Shown: piece by piece, positions 16,290 through 24,819 of the stretch
How the letters are laid out: every line of letters begins with the position of its first letter
Position numbering within the stretch: position 1 is the first letter of the stretch
DNA from: Aquaticitalea lipolytica
Lineage (GTDB): Bacteria > Bacteroidota > Bacteroidia > Flavobacteriales > Flavobacteriaceae
Direction: 5' to 3'
DNA: 34,713 nucleotides
Assembly (NCBI RefSeq): GCF_014641635.1
Contig: NZ_BMIC01000010.1
Location: 1 to 34,713, forward strand
The notes under the pieces: generated by a model
Database searches by the model: none
Told to the model about the DNA's origin: nothing
What the model saw: the letters and a program-made list of their open reading frames with translations, nothing else
Program-made: the position numbers and the translations under genes

Positions 16290-17053
16290 TGGAGTTATAC
16301 TCAAACATATTAGGACAAGGTAAACCATTTATATTTCTTCATGGTTTTTTAGGAATGAGTGATAATTGGAAAACACTTGGCACTAAATTTAGTGAAGAAG
16401 GATACGAAGTCCATTTGCTAGATCAACGTAATCATGGTAGAAGTTTTCATAGTGACGACTTTAATTATGAGGTAATGGTTGAAGATTTAAAACACTACTG
16501 TGATTCTCATAATTTAACTGATGTTATTTTGTTGGGACATTCCATGGGAGGAAAAGTAGCTATGTTATTTGCAGTTGAATATCCAGAGCTAGTTTCAAAA
16601 TTAATAATTGCCGATATTTCTCCACGTTTTTATCCTATACATCACGATACTATTTTAAGTGGTTTGTCTGCTTTAGATTTTGATATTATAAAAAGCAGAG
16701 GAGAAGCAGATGATATTTTTAAAACTTATGTTTCCGATTTTGGTACCAGACAATTTTTACTTAAAAATTTATATTGGGAAGAAAAAGGAAAGCTTGCATT
16801 GCGTTTAAATTTAGATGCTTTAAAAGAAAACGTAAGTGAAGTTGGCGAAGCATTGCCAATGCATTCTAAATTTGATAAAGATACTTTGTTTTTACGAGGT
16901 GATAAATCAGAATACATTTCAACCTCAGACGAGCCTTTAATTAAATCTCATTTTCCAAAAGCTAAAATTGTAACAATTGCTAATGCAGGTCATTGGTTAC
17001 ATGCCGAAAATCCAACAGATTTTTATGACGAAGTAGTTAATTTTTTAGGATAG
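16289..17053 (+). CDS. Alpha/beta-fold hydrolase (YbfF-like esterase)
   Basis: 254 residues. The oxyanion region FLHGFLGMSDNW, the DQRNHGRS motif, the nucleophile elbow GHSMGG with Ser85, and the late ANAGHWLHAENP with catalytic His place it in the YbfF/acyl-thioesterase-like group of alpha/beta hydrolases. The substrate cannot be read from sequence. The ATG overlaps the pdxJ TAA by one base (ATAATGG), so the genes are translationally coupled; a link to vitamin B6 metabolism is not implied by family knowledge. Confidence 0.9.
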   Translation: MELYSNILGQGKPFIFLHGFLGMSDNWKTLGTKFSEEGYEVHLLDQRNHGRSFHSDDFNYEVMVEDLKHYCDSHNLTDVILLGHSMGGKVAMLFAVEYPELVSKLIIADISPRFYPIHHDTILSGLSALDFDIIKSRGEADDIFKTYVSDFGTRQFLLKNLYWEEKGKLALRLNLDALKENVSEVGEALPMHSKFDKDTLFLRGDKSEYISTSDEPLIKSHFPKAKIVTIANAGHWLHAENPTDFYDEVVNFLG

Positions 17054-17098
17054 TAAAATATGCTTTATTATATTTATAATTCACCAAAATAAAATTTA

Positions 17099-17452
17099 AT
17101 GAATTTAATCATCAGACTTTTATTAACAGCAGTTGCTGTAATAGTTCTATCAAAAATATTACCAGGTGTTCAGGTTGTCGATTTTACTTCTGCAATAATT
17201 ATTGCTGTTGTATTGGCAATACTTAATGCGGTTTTAAAACCAATTTTAGTAATATTAACATTTCCAATTACAGTGGTTACTTTAGGGTTGTTTTTATTAG
17301 CAATTAACGCAGGTATCATTATGTTGGCAGATTATTTATTAGATGGTTTTGCAGTAAGTGGTTTTTGGATTGCTTTACTATTTAGCTTACTATTATCATT
17401 AATGCAATCTGTACTTTATTCACTTTTAGATAAAGATATAAAACAGTCTTAA
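17099..17452 (+). CDS. Small membrane protein, YvlD / phage-holin-4 superfamily
   Basis: 117 residues with four hydrophobic helices (about 3-22, 29-50, 56-80 and 87-108). The pattern LPGVQVVDFTSAIIIAVVLAILNAVLKPIL..LTFPITVVTLGLFLLAINAGI matches the Phage_holin_4_2 / YvlD family. Despite the family name these are ordinary chromosomal inner-membrane proteins of unknown function, not evidence for a prophage. It stands alone between the hydrolase and the trigger-factor promoter. Confidence 0.85.
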   Translation: MNLIIRLLLTAVAVIVLSKILPGVQVVDFTSAIIIAVVLAILNAVLKPILVILTFPITVVTLGLFLLAINAGIIMLADYLLDGFAVSGFWIALLFSLLLSLMQSVLYSLLDKDIKQS

Positions 17453-17469
17453 ACACAAAACGTTAAAAC

Positions 17470-17500
17470 TTTGTTGGGATGTAAAAAATATGTACTTTTG
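17470..17500 (+). promoter_or_regulatory. Bacteroidota-type promoter of tig
   Basis: TTTG at 17470-17473, a 19-base spacer, then TACTTTTG at 17493-17500, matching the -33 TTTG / -7 TAnnTTTG consensus. The start codon is 25 bases beyond the -7 box, giving a short leader with no Shine-Dalgarno sequence. Confidence 0.75.
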
Positions 17501-17524
17501 CATCCCAATTTTTATTTTTAAATA

Positions 17525-18847
17525 ATGAATATTACAAGAGAAAACATTGATGCATTAAATGCTGTTGTTAAAGTAGATATAGTTAAGGAAGACTATAGCG
17601 ATAAAGTAGAAAAAATCTTAACAGATTACCGTAAATCAGCAAACATTCCTGGATTTAGAAAAGGACATGTACCAATGACAATGGTTAAAAAACAGTATGG
17701 TAAAGCTGTATTAGTTGATGAAGTAAACAAACTTCTTCAAGATGCTTTAAACAAATACTTAACTGAAGAAAAATTAGATGTTTTAGGAAATCCTTTACCA
17801 AAAGCACAAGATAATTTAGATTGGGATTCAGATTCTTTCTCTTTTGAATTTGAATTAGGATTAGCTCCAGAATTTGATGTAGAGCTAAAAACTAAAAAAG
17901 CCATAACGCAATATAATATTGTTGCTGATGATAAAATGATTAACAATCAAGTTGAGCATATCAGAAAACAATACGGAAAATTACTATCTCAAGATACTGT
18001 AACTAAAGATGCTGAGATTACAGGAGTTTTTACAAACGAAGAAAAAGAAATCAACAACAAAGCAACATTTACTTTAGACAAGTTTAAAGGGAAAGCAACA
18101 GAAAAACAATTTGTTGGTGCTAAAGTTGGAGACGTTGTGACGCTTAAAACAAAAGGTTTGTTCGAAGATGTCCACGATTTAATGCATTTCTTAAAAGTGT
18201 CTCATGACGATGCTCATGGTTTAGATATTGAGGTTAATTTTACAATAAATGAAATTAACACTAGAGAATTAGCAGATTTAGACCAAGATTTATTCGACAA
18301 ATTATTCGGGAAAGGAATTGTGACTTCTGTAACTGAGTTAAAAGCTAAAATTAAAGAAGATTCAGAAAAGCAATTCGGTCAGCAAGGAGATCAAAAATTA
18401 CTAAATGACATTACTGAGTATTTAGTTGAAAACACAAAATTTGATTTACCAGCTTCATTCTTACAACGTTGGTTACAAACAGCAGGCGAAGAGCAAATTG
18501 ATGCAGACCAAGCAAAAGAAGAATACGAAAAGTCTGAAAAAAGTATGCGTTACCAATTAATTGAAGGAAAATTAATTGAAACACATAACCTTCAAGTAAC
18601 TTTTGATGATTTAAAAGATTTTGCAAAGCAAATGATTAAAGTTCAAATGGCTCAATTTGGTCAAATGAATCCTTCAGATAAAGAATTAGATGATATAGCA
18701 GCTCGTATTTTATCTAACAAAGACGAAATAAAACGTTTGTCAGAACAATTAATGAGTCAGAAATTATTAGAACTTTACAAAAAAGAAGCTAATCTTAAAG
18801 TTAAAGAGATTACTTATGATGATTTTGTAAAAGAATTTTACAGTTAA
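17525..18847 (+). CDS. tig: Trigger factor
   Basis: 440 residues. A ribosome-bound chaperone for nascent chains. The N-terminal ribosome-binding domain carries the signature GFRKGHVP at 43-50. The middle, where other phyla have an FKBP-type prolyl isomerase domain, is a divergent segment (about 150-245, VGAKVGDVVTLKTKGLFEDV) and may lack isomerase activity. The C-terminal helical arms follow (about 260-430). It has its own promoter and a strong terminator, ahead of clpP and clpX, the common tig-clpP-clpX order. Confidence 0.95.
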   Translation: MNITRENIDALNAVVKVDIVKEDYSDKVEKILTDYRKSANIPGFRKGHVPMTMVKKQYGKAVLVDEVNKLLQDALNKYLTEEKLDVLGNPLPKAQDNLDWDSDSFSFEFELGLAPEFDVELKTKKAITQYNIVADDKMINNQVEHIRKQYGKLLSQDTVTKDAEITGVFTNEEKEINNKATFTLDKFKGKATEKQFVGAKVGDVVTLKTKGLFEDVHDLMHFLKVSHDDAHGLDIEVNFTINEINTRELADLDQDLFDKLFGKGIVTSVTELKAKIKEDSEKQFGQQGDQKLLNDITEYLVENTKFDLPASFLQRWLQTAGEEQIDADQAKEEYEKSEKSMRYQLIEGKLIETHNLQVTFDDLKDFAKQMIKVQMAQFGQMNPSDKELDDIAARILSNKDEIKRLSEQLMSQKLLELYKKEANLKVKEITYDDFVKEFYS

Positions 18848-18876
18848 TTGTTACAAATTAAATCCTTATATTTAGA

Positions 18877-18908
18877 GCGTAAAACTGTTAGGTTTTACGC
18901 TTTTTTTT
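18877..18908 (+). terminator. Rho-independent terminator after tig
   Basis: Stem GCGTAAAAC (18877-18885) with GTTTTACGC (18892-18900), a 6-base loop, then eight T. It separates tig from clpP, which starts 28 bases later; clpP is then transcribed by read-through or from a promoter close to or inside the hairpin. Confidence 0.9.
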
Positions 18909-18935
18909 AACATTAAATAGACACAAAAATTACTA

Positions 18936-19616
18936 ATGGATTACGGAAAAGAATTTGAAAAATTTGCAATAAAAGATCAAGGTATAAGCAGTACATATTA
19001 TAACAAAATAGTAAGTAGCATGTATCCTGTTGGCTTAACGCCAAATATTATAGAAGAGCGTCAAATGAATATAGCTATTTTTGATGTTTTCTCACGTTTA
19101 ATGATGGATCGTATCATTTTTATGGGTACAGCTATTAATGATCAGGTAGCAAATATTATACAAGCACAATTATTGTTTTTAGAAAGTACAGATGCTTCAA
19201 AAGACATTCAAATATATATTAACTCACCAGGAGGAAGTGTTTATGCTGGACTCGGAATTTACGATACAATGCAGCTTATTAAGCCAGACGTAGCAACAAT
19301 TTGTACAGGTATGGCAGCTTCAATGGGAGCAGTATTATTGTGTGCTGGTGAAAAAGGAAAACGTAGCGGATTAACACATTCACGCGTTATGATTCATCAG
19401 CCGCTAGGTGGAGCTCAAGGACAAGCTAGTGATATAGAAATTACAGCTAGAGAAATTTTGACTTTAAAAGAAGAATTATATAAAATAATTAGTAAACATT
19501 CTGGTCAAGATTACGACAAAGTATATAACGATAGTGATAGAGATTATTGGATGAAAGCTGATAAAGCTTTAGAGTATGGTATGATTGATGAAGTATTATC
19601 AAGTAATAAAAAATAA
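18936..19616 (+). CDS. clpP: ATP-dependent Clp protease proteolytic subunit
   Basis: 226 residues. Serine protease that forms the double heptameric chamber fed by ClpX. The triad is intact: Ser129 in GMAASMGA, His154 in MIHQPLGG and Asp203, with the same spacing as in E. coli. The N-terminus (about 25 residues, GKEFEKFAIKDQGISSTYY) is longer than the mature E. coli form and is typical of Bacteroidota, perhaps a propeptide. clpX follows 42 bases downstream. Confidence 0.97.
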   Translation: MDYGKEFEKFAIKDQGISSTYYNKIVSSMYPVGLTPNIIEERQMNIAIFDVFSRLMMDRIIFMGTAINDQVANIIQAQLLFLESTDASKDIQIYINSPGGSVYAGLGIYDTMQLIKPDVATICTGMAASMGAVLLCAGEKGKRSGLTHSRVMIHQPLGGAQGQASDIEITAREILTLKEELYKIISKHSGQDYDKVYNDSDRDYWMKADKALEYGMIDEVLSSNKK

Positions 19617-19658
19617 GTAATTCTCATTTACGTGAGAAACTTATAAAACTTTTAAATT

Positions 19659-20891
19659 ATGGCAAAGGAAGAATTAGAATGTTCATTTTGTGGTAGGAAA
19701 AAGCCAGAAACCAATTTATTAATTGCAGGACTCGATGCGCATATTTGCGACAGATGTATCGAGCAAGCACATGGTATTGTTTTAGAAGAATCTAAACAAA
19801 GTGGTAACTCAGAATTATCGTCTGAGTTAATGCTTAAAAAACCACAGCAAATAAAAGGATTTCTTGATGAATATATTATTGGTCAAGAATACACTAAAAA
19901 AGTAATGTCTGTTGCGGTATATAATCATTACAAAAGGTTATTACAACCTGCAACAAATGATGATATTGAAATACAAAAAAGTAATATTATAATGGTTGGT
20001 CAAACAGGTACAGGTAAAACCTTAATGGCAAAAACCATTGCAAAAATGCTTAATGTGCCTCTAGCAATTGTTGATGCTACTGTATTAACTGAAGCTGGTT
20101 ATGTTGGTGAAGATGTTGAAAGTATTTTAACACGTTTATTACAAGCAGCAGATTACAACTTAGAAAAAGCTGAAAAAGGTATTGTGTTTATTGATGAGAT
20201 TGATAAAATTGCACGTAAGAGTGATAATCCATCAATAACAAGAGATGTGTCTGGTGAAGGCGTACAACAAGCATTATTAAAATTACTAGAAGGTACAGTT
20301 GTTAATGTGCCACCAAAAGGAGGACGTAAGCATCCAGACCAAAAATTTATCGAAGTTAATACTGAGCATATTTTATTTATTGCTGGTGGAGCTTTTGATG
20401 GTATAGAGCGTGTAATTTCTAAAAGATTAAACATGGCTGCTATTGGATATAAAGCTTCGCATGATGATGAAATGGTTGATGTAAATAATATGCTGCAATA
20501 TATTATACCTAAAGATTTAAAAGATTTTGGGCTTATTCCAGAAATTATAGGAAGACTACCAGTACTTACTTATATGGATCCGTTAGATGCGAAAACATTA
20601 AGAGCCATATTAACTGAGCCTAAAAATGCCATTATAAAGCAATACAAAAAGTTGTTTGAAATGGATAACATTGAGTTTACTATAACTGATGGTGCTTTAG
20701 ACTTTATTGTAGAAAAAGCTATTGAGTATAAATTAGGAGCTAGAGGTTTGCGTTCTTTATGTGAAGAAATATTAACAGATGCAATGTTCGATTTACCAAG
20801 TAGTAAAGAGAAAAAACTAAATGTTACTAAAATTTATGCTGAAGATAAGCTTAATAAAACAACTTTAAAAAAGCTAAAAGCTGTTTCATAA
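19659..20891 (+). CDS. clpX: ATP-dependent Clp protease ATP-binding subunit ClpX
   Basis: 410 residues. Zinc-binding domain with Cys8, Cys11, Cys30 and Cys33; Walker A GQTGTGKT at 114-121; pore loop GYVG; Walker B IVFIDEID; and the RKHPD pore-2 region. It unfolds tagged proteins and passes them to ClpP. The tripeptide that docks on ClpP, IGF in E. coli, reads IGY here (AAIGYKAS). The C-terminal subdomain with GARGLRS sensor-2 motif is complete. A terminator follows and faces the converging GH3-like gene; the remaining 200 bases of that gap (20950-21161) are AT-rich without visible features. Confidence 0.97.
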   Translation: MAKEELECSFCGRKKPETNLLIAGLDAHICDRCIEQAHGIVLEESKQSGNSELSSELMLKKPQQIKGFLDEYIIGQEYTKKVMSVAVYNHYKRLLQPATNDDIEIQKSNIIMVGQTGTGKTLMAKTIAKMLNVPLAIVDATVLTEAGYVGEDVESILTRLLQAADYNLEKAEKGIVFIDEIDKIARKSDNPSITRDVSGEGVQQALLKLLEGTVVNVPPKGGRKHPDQKFIEVNTEHILFIAGGAFDGIERVISKRLNMAAIGYKASHDDEMVDVNNMLQYIIPKDLKDFGLIPEIIGRLPVLTYMDPLDAKTLRAILTEPKNAIIKQYKKLFEMDNIEFTITDGALDFIVEKAIEYKLGARGLRSLCEEILTDAMFDLPSSKEKKLNVTKIYAEDKLNKTTLKKLKAVS

Positions 20892-20918
20892 ATAAGTTAC
20901 AAACGATATAAAAAATAG

Positions 20919-20946
20919 AAACCACTCTTTTGGAGTGGTTTTTTAT
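20919..20946 (+). terminator. Rho-independent terminator after clpX
   Basis: Stem AAACCACTC (20919-20927) with GAGTGGTTT (20933-20941) and a 5-base loop, followed by T-rich sequence. Confidence 0.9.
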
Positions 20947-21161
20947 TTTGGATAAGTAATTAATATTGCAAAACAATGCTTTTATACTGATTGCTCTATT
21001 TTAAATTTTTAAGTAATAATGATTTTTTTCTTTCTTTATTACTATGTAAATATAGAATCATATTTGTAAGATAAAAACTATATTTTCCATTTTTAGATAA
21101 AGCACAAATTATATTCGTTAACGGTTTTAAGTTTGCGATTTTTTCCGTTTAAAAGAATATT

Positions 21162-22676
21162 TTAATTATTTAGAGTAAGTAGTTCGTCTATATACTTACG
21201 AGTATTTGATAGTCTAGGTATTTTATGTTGTCCTCCTAATTTGTTGTGAAGTTTTAACCAATCATAAAATAACTGTTGGCGTGCAATATTAATTTTTGGC
21301 TTATTAAGTGTTATGTTATTATAACGTTTGGCTTCGTAATCTGAGTTTAACGATTTTAAAGCATTGTCTAATAATTCATTAAATAAATTAATATCTGTTG
21401 GAGGTTTTTTAAATTCAATTAACCATTCATGAGCACCTTTTTCTTTCCCTTCCATAAAAATTGGTGCAACAGTATAATCAACAATATCAGCTTTAGTTTT
21501 TTTACATACTTTTTTAAGAGCATCTTCAGCATTTTCAATAATCAACTCCTCACCAAATACATTAATATGATGTTTTGTTCTGCCAGAAACTTTAATTCTA
21601 TAAGGATTAGTTGATGTAAATCTAATTGTGTCACCAATTTTATATCTCCATAAACCAGCATTTGTAGTAATTACAACAGCGTAATTCACATCTTTTCTAA
21701 CTTCGCTAAGAGGTATTATTTTTTGGTCTTCAGTTCCATAAGTATCCATTGGGATAAACTCATAAAATATTCCATAATCCAACATTAGTAATAACTCGCT
21801 AGAATTGTTTTGATCTTGTATAGCAAAAAAGCCTTCAGAGGCATTATAAATTTCATAATATCTAAAGTCCTTTTTTGGTAGAATAGTTTTATACTGTTCA
21901 GCATAAGGCATAAAACTTACACCTCCATGAAAATAAACTTCTAAGTTTGGCCAAACATCAAAAAGGCTATCTTTTCCAGTAGTTTCTAAAACATTATTAA
22001 GTAGAACCAGCATCCATGAAGGCACACCAGCAAGACTAGTAACATTTTCATTAATGGTTTCATCAACTATAGCTTGCATTTTATATTCCCAATCGCTCAT
22101 TAATGAAACCTTATTGCTTGGAGTGCTACTAAACTCAGCCCAAAAAGGCATATTATCAATTAAAATAGCAGACAAATCACCAAATACAGTTCCGTTTTCT
22201 GTGTACAACTCTTTACTTCCACCTAATCGTAAACTTTTACCAGTAAAAAGTTGAGAGTTTTCATTATTGTTAAGATACATGCAAAGTAAATCTTTACTTG
22301 CTGCATAATGACAGTCTTCTAACGATTCATAACTAACAGGAATAAATTTGCTTTTTGCACTTGTTGTACCACTAGATTTAGCAAACCATTTAATAGGAGT
22401 AGGCCAAAAAATATTGTTTTCACCCTTTCTAGAACGTTCAATTCTTTCCTGATTATCTTCATAAGTTAAAATTGGTAAACGCTCTGCAAATGTTTTATAA
22501 TCTTTTATGGAGGCAAAATCATATTGTTTCCCAATTTCGGTATCTTTTGCCATAGCAATTAATTGAAAAAGTAACTCATTTTGAACATCATGCGGATATT
22601 TTAAAAACAACTCAATTTGATGAAATCGTTTTTTTAAGAACCACGTAGCAATTGAATTGACTATGGGAATTGGCAT
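21162..22676 (-). CDS. GH3-family (auxin-responsive promoter-like) acyl-adenylating enzyme
   Basis: 504 residues from the chosen start. GH3 enzymes activate carboxylates as adenylates and join them to amino acids; the bacterial substrates are unknown. Family marks are FAKSSGTTSAKSKFIPVS (AMP-binding P-loop-like motif), YEIYNASEGFFAIQD and AGLWRYKIGDTIRFT. The frame stays open to 22769, but the first 31 codons would overlap the opposite DUF2797 gene. The ATG at 22676 gives the N-terminus MPIPIVNSIATWFLKKRFHQIELF that I recognise from relatives, so I use that. It is divergent from DUF2797 with only 41 bases between the start codons. Confidence 0.88.
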   Translation of the reverse strand: MPIPIVNSIATWFLKKRFHQIELFLKYPHDVQNELLFQLIAMAKDTEIGKQYDFASIKDYKTFAERLPILTYEDNQERIERSRKGENNIFWPTPIKWFAKSSGTTSAKSKFIPVSYESLEDCHYAASKDLLCMYLNNNENSQLFTGKSLRLGGSKELYTENGTVFGDLSAILIDNMPFWAEFSSTPSNKVSLMSDWEYKMQAIVDETINENVTSLAGVPSWMLVLLNNVLETTGKDSLFDVWPNLEVYFHGGVSFMPYAEQYKTILPKKDFRYYEIYNASEGFFAIQDQNNSSELLLMLDYGIFYEFIPMDTYGTEDQKIIPLSEVRKDVNYAVVITTNAGLWRYKIGDTIRFTSTNPYRIKVSGRTKHHINVFGEELIIENAEDALKKVCKKTKADIVDYTVAPIFMEGKEKGAHEWLIEFKKPPTDINLFNELLDNALKSLNSDYEAKRYNNITLNKPKINIARQQLFYDWLKLHNKLGGQHKIPRLSNTRKYIDELLTLNN

Positions 22677-22717
22677 ATTTGCATTATCTTTAGAAAATAA
22701 AAATAATACTTTTTTTG

Positions 22718-23512
22718 ATGACTTACCAAGGTGTTTTAACAAAAATGGAAACTGAATTTTCACAACCAATTCAGTACTATTTAGTGTTTGAAAATGATTT
22801 TCTGAGTATGAACCAATTGTTGGACAAAACTATAACCATCCAATTTGTTAAGTATCAATGTTTAAACTGTAGTTTAGATAAACCTATTTACCGACAAGGA
22901 TTTTGCAAAAGCTGTTTTTTTGATATTCCTCAAGCTGCAGATTGGATTATGAGACCAGAATTGAGTACAGCTCATTTAGACCAAGAAGACAGAGATTTAG
23001 AATACGAAAAAAAAGTACAGTTACAGCCACATGTTGTGTATTTAGCAAATTCTAGTAGTGTAAAAGTAGGTGTTACTCGTAAAAGTCAAATTCCAACACG
23101 TTGGATAGATCAAGGTGCTCATGAAGCTATTGAGATTGTTGAGGTGCCTAATAGGTATTTAGCAGGAATAACAGAAGTGGCTTTAAAAGATTATGTTAGT
23201 GATAAAACTAATTGGAGAACTATGCTTAAAAATGAAGTTGTTGATGAGAATTTGGTTGAATGGAGAGAAAAATTAAAACAATATATTCCAAAAGAAGCAT
23301 TAGATTATTTTATACAAAACAATACAGAAACTAATTTAGAATTTCCTGTATTACAATATCCAGTAAAACCTAAGAGTTTAAATTTAGACAAAACACCAAC
23401 TTATAAAGGTGTTTTGAAAGGTATAAAAGGTCAATATTTAATATTTGAAGACCAAACAGTCTTTAATATTAGAGGCAGCGAAGGCTATGTTGTAGGTATT
23501 GATATAGAATAA
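22718..23512 (+). CDS. DUF2797 domain protein with zinc-ribbon-like cysteines
   Basis: 264 residues from ATG 22718; a TTG one codon earlier is also in frame. The N-terminal half has CLNC..(n)..CKSC (CxxC pairs about 20 residues apart, with IYRQGFCKSC), suggesting a bound zinc. The centre HVVYLANSSSVKVGVTRKSQIPTRWIDQGA is the signature block of DUF2797 and resembles a GIY-YIG-type core, with Tyr, Arg and Glu (ITEVALKDY) in suitable order. That nuclease-like reading is inference; no function is established. It is divergent from the GH3-like gene and shares a terminator hairpin with the converging rpsU. Confidence 0.85.
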   Translation: MTYQGVLTKMETEFSQPIQYYLVFENDFLSMNQLLDKTITIQFVKYQCLNCSLDKPIYRQGFCKSCFFDIPQAADWIMRPELSTAHLDQEDRDLEYEKKVQLQPHVVYLANSSSVKVGVTRKSQIPTRWIDQGAHEAIEIVEVPNRYLAGITEVALKDYVSDKTNWRTMLKNEVVDENLVEWREKLKQYIPKEALDYFIQNNTETNLEFPVLQYPVKPKSLNLDKTPTYKGVLKGIKGQYLIFEDQTVFNIRGSEGYVVGIDIE

Positions 23513-23542
23513 AAAAAGCGCAATATAAATTGCGCTTTTTTT
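23511..23542. terminator. Bidirectional terminator between DUF2797 and rpsU
   Basis: A perfect 14-bp stem (23511-23524 with 23529-23542, GCGCAAT core) with a 4-base loop, an A7 start and a T7 end. It overlaps the DUF2797 stop codon and lies 16 bases past the rpsU end, so it can serve both converging genes. Confidence 0.92.
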
Positions 23543-23558
23543 ATTCTAATAGAAGATT

Positions 23559-23753
23559 TTAAACTTCTTCTTGATCTCTTAAATTTTGAATGTATTCTGC
23601 TTTTTGAATTTCACGTCTTCTTTTAACAGATGGTTTAGTGAAAAATTGATTTTCTCTCAAGTTTTGCATCACCTTTACATTTCTGTGCTTACGTTTGTAA
23701 CGTTTTAATGCACGTTCAATATTCTCACCTTCTTTAATTTCGATTCTTAACAT
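23559..23753 (-). CDS. rpsU: Ribosomal protein bS21
   Basis: 64 residues: MLRIEIKEGENIERALKRYK start, basic middle and an acidic C-terminus, typical for Bacteroidota bS21. It binds the 30S platform near the 3' end of 16S rRNA; in Bacteroidota bS21 takes part in hiding the anti-Shine-Dalgarno sequence. It lies 34 bases after rpoD on the same strand, probably in one transcript. The bases before its ATG (AAGCAAGAA) show no GGAGG-like core. Confidence 0.95.
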   Translation of the reverse strand: MLRIEIKEGENIERALKRYKRKHRNVKVMQNLRENQFFTKPSVKRRREIQKAEYIQNLRDQEEV

Positions 23754-23787
23754 TTCTTGCTTATAATAATTATGGGTGTATTTAAGT

Positions 23788-24651
23788 CTATCCTAAATAC
23801 GTTTTTAGTATTTTACTTTTTGAGGTATGACGTAAACGTCTAATACCTTTTTCTTTTATTTGTCTTACACGCTCTCTTGAGAGGTCGAAAGTGTCTCCAA
23901 TTTCGTCCAAACTCATTGGCATTTCACCACCTAAACCGTAATACAATTTAATAACATTACTCTCTTTATCAGATAGCGTTTCTAACGCTCTACCAATTTC
24001 TAATTGTAATGAATCATACATTAACTGATTATCTGGCTTTGGTGACTCTGTCGATTTTACAACATCGTATAAGCTATAATCTTCTCCTTCTTTTAACGGA
24101 GCATCCATTGATAAATGCCTTCCAGAATTTTTCATCGATTGCTTTACTTCGCTAACTGTCATGTCTAGCTCGTTAGCAATTTCTTCGGCACTTGGCGGAC
24201 GTTGATGCGACTGCTCTAAAAATGAAAAAGCTTTATTGATTTTATTTATTGAACCAATTTTGTTCAAAGGTAGTCTAACTATTCGAGATTGTTCAGCTAA
24301 AGCTTGCAAAATTGCTTGGCGTATCCACCAAACAGCATAAGATATAAATTTAAAACCTCGAGTCTCATCAAAACGCTTTGCTGCTTTTACCAATCCAGCG
24401 TTACCTTCGTTGATTAAATCTGGTAATGATAACCCTTGGTTTTGATATTGTTTAGATACAGAAACAACAAAACGTAAGTTAGCAGTTGTAAGCTTATCTA
24501 AAGCAACCTGATCGCCTTCTCTAATACGCTGAGCTAACTCTACTTCCTCATCTGCTGTGATAAGAGGGAGTTTACTTATATCTTGTAGGTATTTATCAAG
24601 TGATTTAGATTCTCTGTTGGTAACTTGCTTCGTTATTTTTAATTGCCTCAT
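23788..24651 (-). CDS. rpoD: Primary sigma factor (sigma-70, RpoD/SigA type)
   Basis: 287 residues, short because region 1.1 and the non-conserved insert are missing, as normal for Bacteroidota. Region 1.2 ([29 protein letters not shown]), region 2 ([58 protein letters not shown]), region 3 (about 125-200) and region 4 with the helix-turn-helix [30 protein letters not shown] are complete. It directs RNA polymerase to the TTTG/TAnnTTTG promoters such as those at tig and the tRNA pair. rpsU follows closely. Confidence 0.96.
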   Translation of the reverse strand: MRQLKITKQVTNRESKSLDKYLQDISKLPLITADEEVELAQRIREGDQVALDKLTTANLRFVVSVSKQYQNQGLSLPDLINEGNAGLVKAAKRFDETRGFKFISYAVWWIRQAILQALAEQSRIVRLPLNKIGSINKINKAFSFLEQSHQRPPSAEEIANELDMTVSEVKQSMKNSGRHLSMDAPLKEGEDYSLYDVVKSTESPKPDNQLMYDSLQLEIGRALETLSDKESNVIKLYYGLGGEMPMSLDEIGDTFDLSRERVRQIKEKGIRRLRHTSKSKILKTYLG

Positions 24652-24819
24652 ATATTGCTTTTTTCTTTTAAGTTAATCTTAATAACTACATAATAACTAA
24701 TTAATTGGGAAAAGCAAATAATCTTACACTTCTTTACAAAAAATCATTCAAAAAGACCAAAAAGCGGCTATCTTGAATGATTTTATTATTTTGAAACAGT
24801 GTTTGTTAAATAACAATTG

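Noticed and set aside
17099-17452. Holin-family name taken as a sign of prophage
   Set aside because: The gene is a lone YvlD-like membrane protein among core genes with no phage neighbours.
22677-22769. 31-residue N-terminal extension of the GH3-like protein
   Set aside because: It overlaps the opposing DUF2797 gene, and the family N-terminus begins at MPIPIVNSIA (22676).
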